From Pseudomonadota bacterium (GTDB taxonomy: Bacteria; Myxococcota_A; Polyangia; Fen-1088): DNA of 38,411 nt. The notes below the pieces were generated by a model, which was not told the DNA's origin, did not search any database, and was given only the letters and a program-made list of their open reading frames with translations. Below, piece by piece: positions 26,258-36,150 of the stretch (positions are counted from its first letter, which is position 1; each line of letters starts with the position of its first letter). Location of the stretch: NCBI GenBank assembly GCA_017881245.1, contig JADGRC010000036.1, forward strand, positions 1 through 38,411, given 5' to 3'. Position numbers and translations under genes: made by a program.

Positions 26258-29200
26258 TCACCTTCTTATCGCGAAATCCCACCTGAGTTCGAGGCTTGCG
26301 TTCAAAGGAGGGTTTTCGTTCAGACCCGGCTGCTGGGGAATCACCAGACGCTGGGCTCCGAGGCTGATCGTGATGTAGTCCCGTAACCATTGATCGAACT
26401 GCAGGGTCTGCCGCGCGTTGCCCTGGAATCCCTGCAGGGCCTCGAGCTGAAACTTGGTGTAACGGCTGATTCGCTTCGTCACGCGCCCCTCGAACCCGTC
26501 GGGGCCAACCGTCAAGCGGAGCTGCGCGCCCACCACACGTTCAAACGTGTCGCCGATTATGGGCTCCATCAGGTTGGCGATGGTGTCGCGCGTCGCCTGA
26601 CCCGCGATATCGAGCCCCGTGTTGACGTTGGCACCGATGGTCGGGCTTTGCGTCAGGCGGTCGCTGCCGGTCGAAGTGCGGCCGGTCAGAAGGAGAAACG
26701 CGGTCTGGTTACGATCGAGGCCATCCGATGTGGACAGGTCAATTTGCATTTCGCGTAAGGGCCCGTGGATATTCATGTCGACCAGGTGTTCGATGCCGGT
26801 CGCGTCCACGACGGGATTTTGCGCCTGAATCTGGATATCGGGCGTGTCGCCGTCAGCGACGGACTTGGTCTCGACGAATGTGATGTGGTTGACGTTCTGA
26901 ACGAGATCAAAGTCCCCGCGCAACAGCGGGATCCTGAATCGGCCGTCGGTGGGTCGCACGTCTCCCGCCAGCTTGGGTTCCGACAGGGTACCGCCCACGT
27001 GCAAGGCAACGTCGATGTGAATCTCCGGCGCGATGTTGTTCTGCACGACGAATGCGTCTCCGACGGTCCGCACGGTGAGATCCAACAGTAGGTTTTCCAG
27101 CAGGGGCTTTCCCTCGTAGAACGGTCGAACTGCCGATTCGTTCACCCGCGGGCTGAGGACAAGGTTGGACACCTTGAAATCCTGCACGTAGCGGCCCGCG
27201 ATGATGCGAACCTCTCCCCCCAGCTCGAACCCGTCATCCAGATCGCCTCCCAGATCCAGGTCAAACCCGAGATCGTTGATCTCGAAGCTTCCCGGACTAC
27301 GGTAGCTCAGCTGCTCGCCGTGCAACGGAAAATCCAAGCGTCCCAGCGTGAGCGGAACCAGGCTGCGAAGCTCCAGCCGCCCGGGACGCACCCCCGCCGC
27401 GCCGATAATCAGCCGACCCTGGTCGTCGATCAGGACGCTGACATCTCGCAACAAGACGCCCTCGTTCGTCACTTCAACGGCGCCGCTTTGTACCTCCACC
27501 AGCGTGCCCGTGTCCCTCATCCGAAAGGTGATGGTCCCAAGGCCCAACTGGGCGTTGAAGGTCGGATTGGTCAGTCGACCCTTCACGTCGGCTTTGATGC
27601 TGGCCCGACCCCGCGCCTCAGAAATGGATTCTCCGGCCAAGGTTGCCAGCAGCCGGGCGCTCACCTCTCCAGCCACGTGGGCATCCACGGACTCCGGCCG
27701 AAAACCCGCACCCAATGTCACGCGTCCGTCAATCTCGGTCGTTTGACCGTCGACGGCGATCGCCAATTTGCGAAGCTCGGCACCGTCCGGATCCAACGAG
27801 ATGACGCCCCCCGATAAGACAACGTCGGTATCAAAAGTTTTCGGACGCACGTGGATGGGGTCGTGAATCGCCAGGCTGCCGCGGAGGACCGGCTTGTCCA
27901 GGGTTCCCGCCACCGTGAGGGCGACGTCGAGATCGCCCGTGGCCTTGTCGACGATGTCGCGGGTGAACAACTGGATCAGCTCCAGATCGACGTGCCCGTC
28001 CAGTGCGCCGTCGATGGTTCGACCATCGAGAACGCCGGCAACGTGGAGGGCGCCCCCGTGGGTGGCGAGGTTCAGGTCAGCCAACGTCACGCGGTTCCCG
28101 ACGACGCGGACGTGCACGGGCTTGGTCGCCCGTAGGTCCAGGCGTTCGACCGTCGATTCACCCGGCACGGTCTCGGTCGTGTGCGCCATGGAAAACCACA
28201 GTTCATTCAAAAGGAGATCCGCAAGCAGCGGTTGGCCCGGCTCGACGTCCACTTGGCCCCGTCCCGAGGCGATGCCTTTTCCGTCACCGAGCGCAACCAA
28301 TTGGGGAAGGAATGCTTCCAGGACCAACTTGCTGAATTCGACGCTGGCGTGTGCCGCGACGCCGGCGGCCTTCTGCGCCAGGCGCGCATCAACGTGGAAG
28401 CGATCAAAGAAATCGCCTTGTACGGCGAGCGCCACGGCCCCGGTTGGCGCACCCGTCAGGTCCACCGAGTCGTCGGGGCGAACCTCGATTTGTCCGGTCC
28501 CCAGGCGAATTCCAAGCGCGGCCACGCCCGAAAGCAGGATGGTTCCCTTGACCAAAGGCCGCCGGATCGTTCCACCGACGTGCAGCTTTGCCCCTGCTTG
28601 TCCTTTGATCCCCAGGCCCGATTGGGCGATCTCGGGAAGCCCATCCAGGGACAGGCCGTCGAGCGTAACGTCCAGCGCCAGGGTCTGGTCCAACCCCGCG
28701 GTACCGCTGATATTCAAGACGCCGCCCGCGCTGCGTCCCAGGCGCAATTGGTTTATCGTTGCCGTTCGGCCGTCGAGCGCGACTTCGACGGGACCCAGCG
28801 TGAGGGCCTCGCCCGCGACGACGATCGGCTGACGCCCCGGAATCCGAACAGTACCCGACAGGGCGTCGACTGGCCCGTTGACGTGCAGTTCCAGCGCCAG
28901 GCGTCCAGACACGACGTCGCCGCCGGATGCGGCGCCGAGATCGATCTGCCGCGCGCTGACATCCATGTCGACGACCGGCACCTTCAGCATGCGGCGTGTG
29001 GTCTTCTCGTACAGGTGCACCGTGCCGCGCGCCCGGAACGAGCCGCCAAACAAGTTGTCCGAACCCAAATCAAGACGTGCCAAGCCGGCGTCCAGGCCGA
29101 ACTTGGCGCGCAGTTCCGGAACCACCCGCTTGCCGATGCCCAAGCCCGTCACCGTCGCCTCCCCGGAAGCCGTCGGCGAGGCGAGCGCACCGTCGATTTG

Positions 29201-30814
29201 GGCAGTGATGTGCGCTGTCTTGCCAAGGGGCGGCAGCCCCACGGAACCCAGTAAGCGCGCCAAGTCGTATGCCGCGAGATCCAGACCGAGCGCGACCGTT
29301 TGTCGCGCCAGCTTGACCTCGCCCGACGCCTGAGCCGTCGCTCCGCCGACCTCCACGAACAGCCCCGTCGTCTTGAAGCGCGATGGGGATGCGGTGGCCT
29401 CGCCATGGACGCGGATGGCCCTCGGCAACCCTTTGGCGTTACGCCGTTCGAGGGTCAGGTCTAGCCCGCGCAAAGCAACGGACTGGCCTGTCGGTCCCAG
29501 ATCAGCGTCCGCGTGTAGCTTGCCCTTCAAGTGACCGCCCGCGATCTCCCTTGCCTCCGCGGGGAGATACGAATCCGTTGTGAAGTCTTCGACCTTGACG
29601 TCCGCTACCAGTTTCGCCTTGTTGGCATCGAAGGTCGCACCCAGCACGAGTCGGCCTCCGCCTGGCGCGGACAAGCTGAAATCGCGAGCAACGATCTTCA
29701 TCGCGTCGCCGTCGAAACTCAGACCGAATCCGACCCCGAGGGCCCGGTAGGCACCGTACGCCACGTCCAGCCCCCCGAATCTTGCCGTCACTTTGAGCTT
29801 GGCGAACGTGTCGCGGAGATCCGCGACGGCGGTCGCGTCCTCGCCCGAGAGGGTCAAGCCCTCGATCTTCTTGCCCGCGACGACTTGGTTGAACGCATCG
29901 GTCGCATCGTGAAACTCGACGTGCAGATCGGCGCCCGGAATCGACGTGGCGCCATAGATGCCCGTGAAGGCCCCCTTGCCCACCAAAGACGTCTTTCCCG
30001 TCCGCGCTTCGCGCAGGTCGAGGAAGATGTCGTCGGGGTGTTCGCGCGTCGTCGCGACGCGGTTGATGACGACCTTGTCGAAAGGAAGCAGGTTGTCGTC
30101 CATGATGCGCAGCCATCCGCCGCCCTCCGCGATGATGGGTCCGGCGTCGAATCCGAAAATGGGATGTTTCGGATCAACTCCCGACTGGAGCAACGACGCG
30201 GAGACGCGCGCGTGACGAAGCTCCAGTCCCCACGCCCCGGGAAAATCGAAAATCACGTTCAGATCGCCCAGGTCCGCATTCACGATGTGAAAGAAACTGC
30301 CCGGGGCCTTTGGCGCACCTTCCGGGACAGTCGACGGCGATGGGCGAGGCGGTTGCTTCGGCTCCAGAGCGGCGATAAAGCCGATTCCGTCCGATTCGTT
30401 CATCTTGGCGAAACGCCAGGTGGCCTTTCCGACCTTGAGATCGTGGATCGAGAAGCTGCCCGCTAGCAGTGTCCGCAGTTTGACCCGGGCTTCCAGATGG
30501 GGCACGTCCAGGACAACAGTCCCCTCTGGATCGATGATCTTCAGCCCGTCGAGGCCGATGGGACTGGGCGCGTCGGTGATCAAATCGCCGAGCGCCCTCA
30601 GGCTCCAAACAACGCCACCGATCAACAGCTTGCCGCGATTCTGGGGCAGAGCGGCTTGGATGATGGCGCCGAGCCGCGGGCCCTGCAACACGACGGATGC
30701 CCCCAAAACGGCCGTCGCGACCAGCGCCACGAGGCCGCCGAGCGCGAGAACGACCACCTGACGGATCGCCTTGCTACGGCCTTGGGATCGAGGGCGAGAC
30801 ACGTCTATCTTCAA
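26258..30814 (-). CDS. tamB: Translocation/assembly module TamB-like protein (DUF490)
   Basis: 1518 aa, TTG start (alternative GTG at 30802); N-terminal TM; long beta-repeat regions; C-terminal TamB pattern YVQDFKVSNLVLSPR...NNIAPEIHIDVALHVGGTLSEPKLAGDVRPTDGRFRIPLLRGDFDLVQNVNHITF. Confidence 0.85.
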   Translation of the reverse strand: MKIDVSRPRSQGRSKAIRQVVVLALGGLVALVATAVLGASVVLQGPRLGAIIQAALPQNRGKLLIGGVVWSLRALGDLITDAPSPIGLDGLKIIDPEGTVVLDVPHLEARVKLRTLLAGSFSIHDLKVGKATWRFAKMNESDGIGFIAALEPKQPPRPSPSTVPEGAPKAPGSFFHIVNADLGDLNVIFDFPGAWGLELRHARVSASLLQSGVDPKHPIFGFDAGPIIAEGGGWLRIMDDNLLPFDKVVINRVATTREHPDDIFLDLREARTGKTSLVGKGAFTGIYGATSIPGADLHVEFHDATDAFNQVVAGKKIEGLTLSGEDATAVADLRDTFAKLKVTARFGGLDVAYGAYRALGVGFGLSFDGDAMKIVARDFSLSAPGGGRLVLGATFDANKAKLVADVKVEDFTTDSYLPAEAREIAGGHLKGKLHADADLGPTGQSVALRGLDLTLERRNAKGLPRAIRVHGEATASPSRFKTTGLFVEVGGATAQASGEVKLARQTVALGLDLAAYDLARLLGSVGLPPLGKTAHITAQIDGALASPTASGEATVTGLGIGKRVVPELRAKFGLDAGLARLDLGSDNLFGGSFRARGTVHLYEKTTRRMLKVPVVDMDVSARQIDLGAASGGDVVSGRLALELHVNGPVDALSGTVRIPGRQPIVVAGEALTLGPVEVALDGRTATINQLRLGRSAGGVLNISGTAGLDQTLALDVTLDGLSLDGLPEIAQSGLGIKGQAGAKLHVGGTIRRPLVKGTILLSGVAALGIRLGTGQIEVRPDDSVDLTGAPTGAVALAVQGDFFDRFHVDARLAQKAAGVAAHASVEFSKLVLEAFLPQLVALGDGKGIASGRGQVDVEPGQPLLADLLLNELWFSMAHTTETVPGESTVERLDLRATKPVHVRVVGNRVTLADLNLATHGGALHVAGVLDGRTIDGALDGHVDLELIQLFTRDIVDKATGDLDVALTVAGTLDKPVLRGSLAIHDPIHVRPKTFDTDVVLSGGVISLDPDGAELRKLAIAVDGQTTEIDGRVTLGAGFRPESVDAHVAGEVSARLLATLAGESISEARGRASIKADVKGRLTNPTFNAQLGLGTITFRMRDTGTLVEVQSGAVEVTNEGVLLRDVSVLIDDQGRLIIGAAGVRPGRLELRSLVPLTLGRLDFPLHGEQLSYRSPGSFEINDLGFDLDLGGDLDDGFELGGEVRIIAGRYVQDFKVSNLVLSPRVNESAVRPFYEGKPLLENLLLDLTVRTVGDAFVVQNNIAPEIHIDVALHVGGTLSEPKLAGDVRPTDGRFRIPLLRGDFDLVQNVNHITFVETKSVADGDTPDIQIQAQNPVVDATGIEHLVDMNIHGPLREMQIDLSTSDGLDRNQTAFLLLTGRTSTGSDRLTQSPTIGANVNTGLDIAGQATRDTIANLMEPIIGDTFERVVGAQLRLTVGPDGFEGRVTKRISRYTKFQLEALQGFQGNARQTLQFDQWLRDYITISLGAQRLVIPQQPGLNENPPLNASLELRWDFAIRR

Positions 30815-30882
30815 TGTGCCATTCTTCTTGGCTCGTCTCCAGATTGGACGAAGGACTCAATATCGATAATCTGCCCGCCAGC

Positions 30883-33771
30883 GTGACGGAAACCGTGACC
30901 GAGACCTCGCCTACCACCCCCGCGTCGGAGCGGCCGAGTCTGTACGTCGTCGACGCGTTCAACTTCCTGTTCCGGGCGTTTCACGCCATGCCGCCCCTCG
31001 TGACCAGCAAGGGTGTACCCACGGGCGCCGTATACGGCCTTTGTCAGATGTTGTTGCGTATCGAGCGCGAGCATCGTCCGACTCATTTATGCACGGTATT
31101 CGATTCTCCGGGCGACAACTTCCGCCACCGCCTTTACGCAGGGTACAAGGCCGACCGCCCCCCCATGCCGCCCGAACTGGCGGCCCAGATGGATCTGGTC
31201 CATCGGGTCATCGACGCGTTCGGCATTCAGACCTTGGCCGTGCCCGGGTTCGAGGCGGACGACGTGATAGCGACGGTGGCGCGGCTGGGTGCGCGGGCGG
31301 GCATGCAAGTGGTGATTTGTTCGTCGGACAAGGATCTGATGCAGCTGTGCGGCGACGAAATTCGGGTCCTCGACACGATGAAGAACAAGATGATAGGCGT
31401 GCCGGAGGTGGTGGAAAAATTTGGTGTCCCTCCCGAACGCGTGGGCGATGTCCTGGCCTTGACCGGCGATTCCATCGACAACGTGCCCGGGGTTGAAGGC
31501 ATCGGCCCCAAGACGGCCGCGGAGCTTATCAACCGCTATGGATCGTTGTCCGCGCTCATCGACCATGCCACCGAGGTCAAGGGCAAGCGGGGCCAGGCGC
31601 TTGTGGCCGCCCGCGACACGGTGAGGTTGTCGCGCCAGCTCGTGCAGTTGCGCGAGGACGTGCCCCTGCCAAAAACGCTGCGGGACCTTCATCGAATCGA
31701 CCCCGACCACGAACGCCTGCGGACCCTGTTTCGGGACCTGGAGTTCTCCCGACTCGAGGTGACGTTGCCCGGACCTGCGCACGATGTCTCCCTGGCGGGC
31801 GCGGCCCTGGTCGATCGCGGCGACGCGGGACTGCCAAGCGTGTCGTCGCTGGAACGCCCGGAGCATGCCACCCGCGACGCCGGTCACAGCGGCGCCGCGA
31901 ACGCGACAGCGGACGCACCCGGCGGCATGCTGGAGAGCCCCGCGTCCGGGGAGGTTCCGCGAGACGCGGAGATCATCCTTGACAGCGTCTCGATGGGAGC
32001 CCTCGTGGTCGATCTCGGCAACGCCGGCCTTTTCGGATTGGCGTTGCTCTGGGAGGGTGCGGGTCCCGTCCGCGGTGACATCGTGGGAATCGCCTTCGCG
32101 CTTCCCGACGGACGCCGCCTATACGTGCCGCTTGGCCACCGCTACCTTGGTTCTCCAACCTCGTTACGGCCGGGCGAGGCATGGGCAAGTCTGCGATCGG
32201 TTCTTGCGGACGGCGCAGTGAAAAAACGCGTTCACGACGACAAAACGGTGGACGTCCTCCTGCGACGACAACACGTTGATCTCCTGGGCGTGGATGGGGA
32301 CGCGATGCTGGCGGCCTATGTCCTCGACCCATCCCGCAGCAGCTATGACATCAACGTCGTCGCCGCCGCCGCCGGCGTCGTTGACGTTTCCCCGCGCTCC
32401 GCCTGGCTCGGCTCCGGCAAGGGAGCAAGCGCGCCGTCAGACGTCCCCGTTCCCGAGGCGGCACGGCGTCTGGCCGCCGAAGCAGCCGCCGCCCTGACGC
32501 TCGGTCCCAGCCAGACCGCGCACCTCGCGGAGCGCGGCCTCGAAAACCTGTACCGCGATCTGGAATTGCCGCTTGCCCGCGTCCTGTCGAAGATCGAGTG
32601 CCGCGGCATTCTCCTTGACAGCGATTACCTGCGCGGCTTGGGACAAGAGGTGGGCACCGCGCTTGCCCGACTCGAAACCGAGATTCACGGTCTTGTGGGG
32701 ACGACGTTCAACATCAACTCGAACAAACAACTGGCGGACGTGCTCTTCGGCAAGCTGGGTCTGCCCGTGATTCGCAAGACGAAAACCGGAGCCTCGACGG
32801 ACGCCGACACCCTGGACGAATTGGCTGCCCTGCATCCCGTCCCGGCGAAGATTGTCGAGTACCGGGGCCTGATGAAGTTGAAGGGCACTTACATCGACGC
32901 GCTTCCCGCGTTGGTGAACCCACAAACGGGACGGCTGCACACGTCATTCAATCAGGCGGTGGCCGCCACGGGACGGCTATCCTCGAGCGATCCGAACCTG
33001 CAGAATATTCCCATACGCACCGACGTGGGTCGGCGAATTCGCCAGGCCTTCATCGCGAAACCCGGGATGAGTCTGGTCTCGGCGGACTACTCGCAGATCG
33101 AGCTGCGCGTCCTGGCCCATTTTTCGAGAGACCCCGCTTTCGTCGAGGCCTTCCGATCGGGTCAGGATATTCACTCGCGAACAGCGTCCGAGGTATTCGA
33201 CCTTCCACCTGAATCGGTAAGCACCGACCACCGACGAATCGCCAAGGCCATCAACTTCGGGTTGGTCTTCGGCCAAACCGACTTTGGGCTTTCGCAGGCG
33301 CTTCGAATCCCACGCGCGCAGGCGCGAACCTACATCGAGAGTTACTTTCGCCGCTACGCGGGCGTTCGCTCCTACATGGAACGTGCGATCCTAGACGCGC
33401 GCGCGACGGGTCAAGTCACGACCTTGCTCGGCCGTTGCCGTCCGTTGCCGGAAATTCTGTCGTCGCGGGTTCAAGATAGAAATTACGCCGAACGAATCGC
33501 CCGCAACACGCCCATTCAGGGATCGGCAGCTGATCTTCTGAAACTGGCCATGATCCGCGTCGATCAAGGCATAGAGGCGGGCGCCGCCCCGGCCGCGCGC
33601 GCGGAGTTGTTGCTGACCGTTCACGACGAGCTGGTGTTCGAGGTCCCGGATGATCAGGTGGGAGTCTTCGGCGCCTGGGTCAAGCACGAAATGGAGTCGG
33701 TCTTCGCTCTCGATGTTCCGCTAGTCGTCGAGGTGGCGTCCGGAAAGACATGGGGCGACGCGCACCCGTAG
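30883..33771 (+). CDS. polA: DNA polymerase I
   Basis: 5' nuclease domain (YVVDAFNFLFRAFHAMPPLVTSKGVPTGAVYGL, FEADDVIATVA, TGDSIDNVPGVEGIGPKTAAELI) and Pol A domain (ATGRLSSSDPNLQNIPIRTDVGRRIRQAF, SADYSQIELRVLAHFS, NFGLVFGQTDFGLS, TVHDELVFEVP). Start uncertain: GTG 30883 or ATG 30814. Confidence 0.95.
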   Translation: MTETVTETSPTTPASERPSLYVVDAFNFLFRAFHAMPPLVTSKGVPTGAVYGLCQMLLRIEREHRPTHLCTVFDSPGDNFRHRLYAGYKADRPPMPPELAAQMDLVHRVIDAFGIQTLAVPGFEADDVIATVARLGARAGMQVVICSSDKDLMQLCGDEIRVLDTMKNKMIGVPEVVEKFGVPPERVGDVLALTGDSIDNVPGVEGIGPKTAAELINRYGSLSALIDHATEVKGKRGQALVAARDTVRLSRQLVQLREDVPLPKTLRDLHRIDPDHERLRTLFRDLEFSRLEVTLPGPAHDVSLAGAALVDRGDAGLPSVSSLERPEHATRDAGHSGAANATADAPGGMLESPASGEVPRDAEIILDSVSMGALVVDLGNAGLFGLALLWEGAGPVRGDIVGIAFALPDGRRLYVPLGHRYLGSPTSLRPGEAWASLRSVLADGAVKKRVHDDKTVDVLLRRQHVDLLGVDGDAMLAAYVLDPSRSSYDINVVAAAAGVVDVSPRSAWLGSGKGASAPSDVPVPEAARRLAAEAAAALTLGPSQTAHLAERGLENLYRDLELPLARVLSKIECRGILLDSDYLRGLGQEVGTALARLETEIHGLVGTTFNINSNKQLADVLFGKLGLPVIRKTKTGASTDADTLDELAALHPVPAKIVEYRGLMKLKGTYIDALPALVNPQTGRLHTSFNQAVAATGRLSSSDPNLQNIPIRTDVGRRIRQAFIAKPGMSLVSADYSQIELRVLAHFSRDPAFVEAFRSGQDIHSRTASEVFDLPPESVSTDHRRIAKAINFGLVFGQTDFGLSQALRIPRAQARTYIESYFRRYAGVRSYMERAILDARATGQVTTLLGRCRPLPEILSSRVQDRNYAERIARNTPIQGSAADLLKLAMIRVDQGIEAGAAPAARAELLLTVHDELVFEVPDDQVGVFGAWVKHEMESVFALDVPLVVEVASGKTWGDAHP

Positions 33772-33889
33772 GGGGGCGGTGCGCGTTCTCGCGCCGTCGC
33801 CGTATGGCGCGACCATTGGCCCACCCCCGCCCTGGTCGGAATCGATGTCGCCGCCCCCCACTGTCTTGATATATCATTATCACTTGGTC

Positions 33890-35254
33890 ATGAATCGCGC
33901 GCGGGTGGCGCTTTGGGTGATTTTGCTCTGGGGGGACGCCGCGTGCGGCTGCCGAGCGCGGACGACCAAGGTCGGCCCCGGTCCCACCTCGGCGACTGCC
34001 GCCATTCCGCCCAGCAGCGTGGCCGCGTTGGGGTCGGATGAGCCGGCGGCGCGACCGTTACGGCGATGCTTTCCGGATCAGCCCGCGTGGTCCGACGCGC
34101 CGGTTTCCGATCTGTTGGATAGGGCAGGCAATCTCTTCGATCGGGATGACTTCGCCGGCGCCTTGGCATGCGCCGAGGAGGCGGCCCGCACGGCGCCGCG
34201 ATCGGTCGAGGCCCATCACGATCGCGCGGCGGCCCTGTTGCATCTCGGCCGCCTGGACGAGGCCCGTGACGCGCTCGCTTTGGCAATGGCGCTCGACCCA
34301 GAGGACGCCGAGACACTGGAAGCGAGCGCGGATCTCTACATCAACCAGCTTCCTCCCTCCGCTGACCGGTCGGCGATAGGCCTTGAGCAGGCACGCCGCG
34401 GATTTCGCCTCGTTTCAGGGCGTGATCGCGCGCGCGCTGCGCGATTGGCGCTCCTCGAAGGCCAGGCCCTCATCGATCTGGGACACTGTGAACAGGCGGT
34501 GCGGCGACTGGACGCGACGTTGGCGCTTGCCCCCCGATCGACCGCCGCCCGCTATGAAAAAGGCGTCGCGGAGTTCGAACTCTGCCGATTCAGGGAGGCG
34601 CGTCGGACGTTTCGGAGAGTTCTCGAGACGGATCCCGACCACGCCCACGCGCTCTATCACCTCGGGTTGATTGCGGAGCGTGACGGCGAGATCGCCGATG
34701 CGGAGAAGCACTTCGCCGAAGCGTCGCGACGGGACCCTACGTCCTTTCCGCCAACGCCCGAGCTTTCGCCCACTGATTTCGCTTCGCGGGTGAAACGGGT
34801 TGTCGCCGAATTGCCCGAAGACGTCCGTACGGACTTGAACAAGTCTCTTCTGGAGACCACGGAACTGCCGGCCGCTGAAGATCTCGTGGCGGAAAAGCCA
34901 CCTTTGTCCCCGACCATTTTGGGACTGTTCCGCGGGCTTCCTTTGACTTGGTCCGGGTCGGTGGATGCGGAACGGCGGCCGCAGGCAGGCAGAACCGTGA
35001 AGCCGGGCAAAGGTCGTCGCGCGATGGCGCCCGGGACTCCGTCGATAGCGGGAGTCGAACCCGAGTTTCCGGACGACGGCGGGGTGGCCTGCGCCTCTCC
35101 GGAGAGAACCATCGTCCTATATCGCCGAAACTTGCTGCGGTCGGTCCGCGATCTGACCGAACTCGATGAAGCCATTAAGCGCACGTTGCTGCACGAGGTC
35201 GGACACCTCCGCGGCGAAGACGACGGCTCCCTGCGTGATCGCGGGCTCGAATAA
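33890..35254 (+). CDS. TPR lipoprotein fused to C-terminal minimal metallopeptidase (Zincin_1-like) domain
   Basis: ATG at 33890 gives MNRARVALWVILLWGDAACGC; TPR pattern (residues DRAAALLHLGRLDEARDALALAMALDPEDAETLE..., ALYHLGLIAERDGEIADAEKHFAEASRRDP); C-terminal FASRVKRVVAELPEDVRTDL...ILGLFRGLPL...IVLYRRNLLR...IKRTLLHEVGHLRGEDDGSLRDRGLE with HExxH. Confidence 0.8.
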   Translation: MNRARVALWVILLWGDAACGCRARTTKVGPGPTSATAAIPPSSVAALGSDEPAARPLRRCFPDQPAWSDAPVSDLLDRAGNLFDRDDFAGALACAEEAARTAPRSVEAHHDRAAALLHLGRLDEARDALALAMALDPEDAETLEASADLYINQLPPSADRSAIGLEQARRGFRLVSGRDRARAARLALLEGQALIDLGHCEQAVRRLDATLALAPRSTAARYEKGVAEFELCRFREARRTFRRVLETDPDHAHALYHLGLIAERDGEIADAEKHFAEASRRDPTSFPPTPELSPTDFASRVKRVVAELPEDVRTDLNKSLLETTELPAAEDLVAEKPPLSPTILGLFRGLPLTWSGSVDAERRPQAGRTVKPGKGRRAMAPGTPSIAGVEPEFPDDGGVACASPERTIVLYRRNLLRSVRDLTELDEAIKRTLLHEVGHLRGEDDGSLRDRGLE

Positions 35255-35303
35255 ACTAACCGGTTCGTACCGTCGTCGCTGGCAGTTGGGGTGCCTGCCT
35301 GGG

Positions 35304-36041
35304 CTATTTTTTGCCCTTGAGCGCGTCGATGCGGGCGGCACCCACCTTTTCCACTCCCTTACCTTCCATCTTGATGTCCTGGGAATCGGGGGGGAGGACG
35401 GCGTTACCTTCGGCAATCACCTTGCCCTGCGCGTCGACGAATTTTTTGTGGATGATCAAGCCGTCGGAAGCCGCGAACCCGCCGATTGAATTGATAGCGA
35501 ACGTCCCGGTCACCACGTACTGCTCGCCGGCCTTGGCCACAAGGGGCTTGGGCTTGCCGGTATTCCAGTCCTTCAACGGATAGTCGGCCACCAGAAGCGC
35601 ACGCTCGATCTTCGTGGTCGGCGTGTCCGCCATGAAGAAGTGGGGCTGGTCGCACGGACGGCAGGCGCCCACGGCCTTCGGCGGCTCTGCGACTGCCGGC
35701 GGAGCCCCCGCCTTCGACTTCTTGGCGGACGCCTTCGCCGCCTTCATCTTTTCCTTCTTGTTCTTCGCGGCCAGATCGTCGTTGCACTTGCGCTGCTCGG
35801 CGGGACACTCGTAGATCTGCAACAGGTAGGCCTTGAGCTGAACGTCCTTGTCCAGGTGCTGCGTCATGTGCTTACGCAGGCCGTACACAGACAGCTCACC
35901 GGTTGGATATTGCTCGGGCGCGTTGTTGACGTTGAAGTTGGGCTGGGGCGGCAGATCGACCTTGATGGGCGCCAACTCCTGACCTTGGCCGAGCGCGACG
36001 CCGCCGAATGGCGCCAACAGCGCCAACGCCAGCGGCACCAT
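35304..36041 (-). CDS. Exported hypothetical protein with Lys-rich linker and Cys pairs
   Basis: Internal ATG at 36041 gives signal peptide MVPLALALLAPFGGVALG; CPAEQRKC, KNKKEKMKAAKASAKKSKAG, CRPCDQPHFFMAD. Track ORF extends to 36152. Confidence 0.65.
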   Translation of the reverse strand: MVPLALALLAPFGGVALGQGQELAPIKVDLPPQPNFNVNNAPEQYPTGELSVYGLRKHMTQHLDKDVQLKAYLLQIYECPAEQRKCNDDLAAKNKKEKMKAAKASAKKSKAGAPPAVAEPPKAVGACRPCDQPHFFMADTPTTKIERALLVADYPLKDWNTGKPKPLVAKAGEQYVVTGTFAINSIGGFAASDGLIIHKKFVDAQGKVIAEGNAVLPPDSQDIKMEGKGVEKVGAARIDALKGKK

Positions 36042-36150
36042 CAGGTGGTGATATATAGCGAGGCGTGTACGCCGCGATTCGGCCTTCTCGCCTGAAACGC
36101 GCGCCTTGCTTTGAATGTCAGACGCTGATTTGGGGGGCCCGAGTCGTTTC

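Noticed and set aside
28181-29254. 357-aa plus-strand ORF (and 27894..28832, 29531..30466) inside tamB
   Set aside because: Antisense to tamB, Arg/Gln-rich shadow translations without family signatures.
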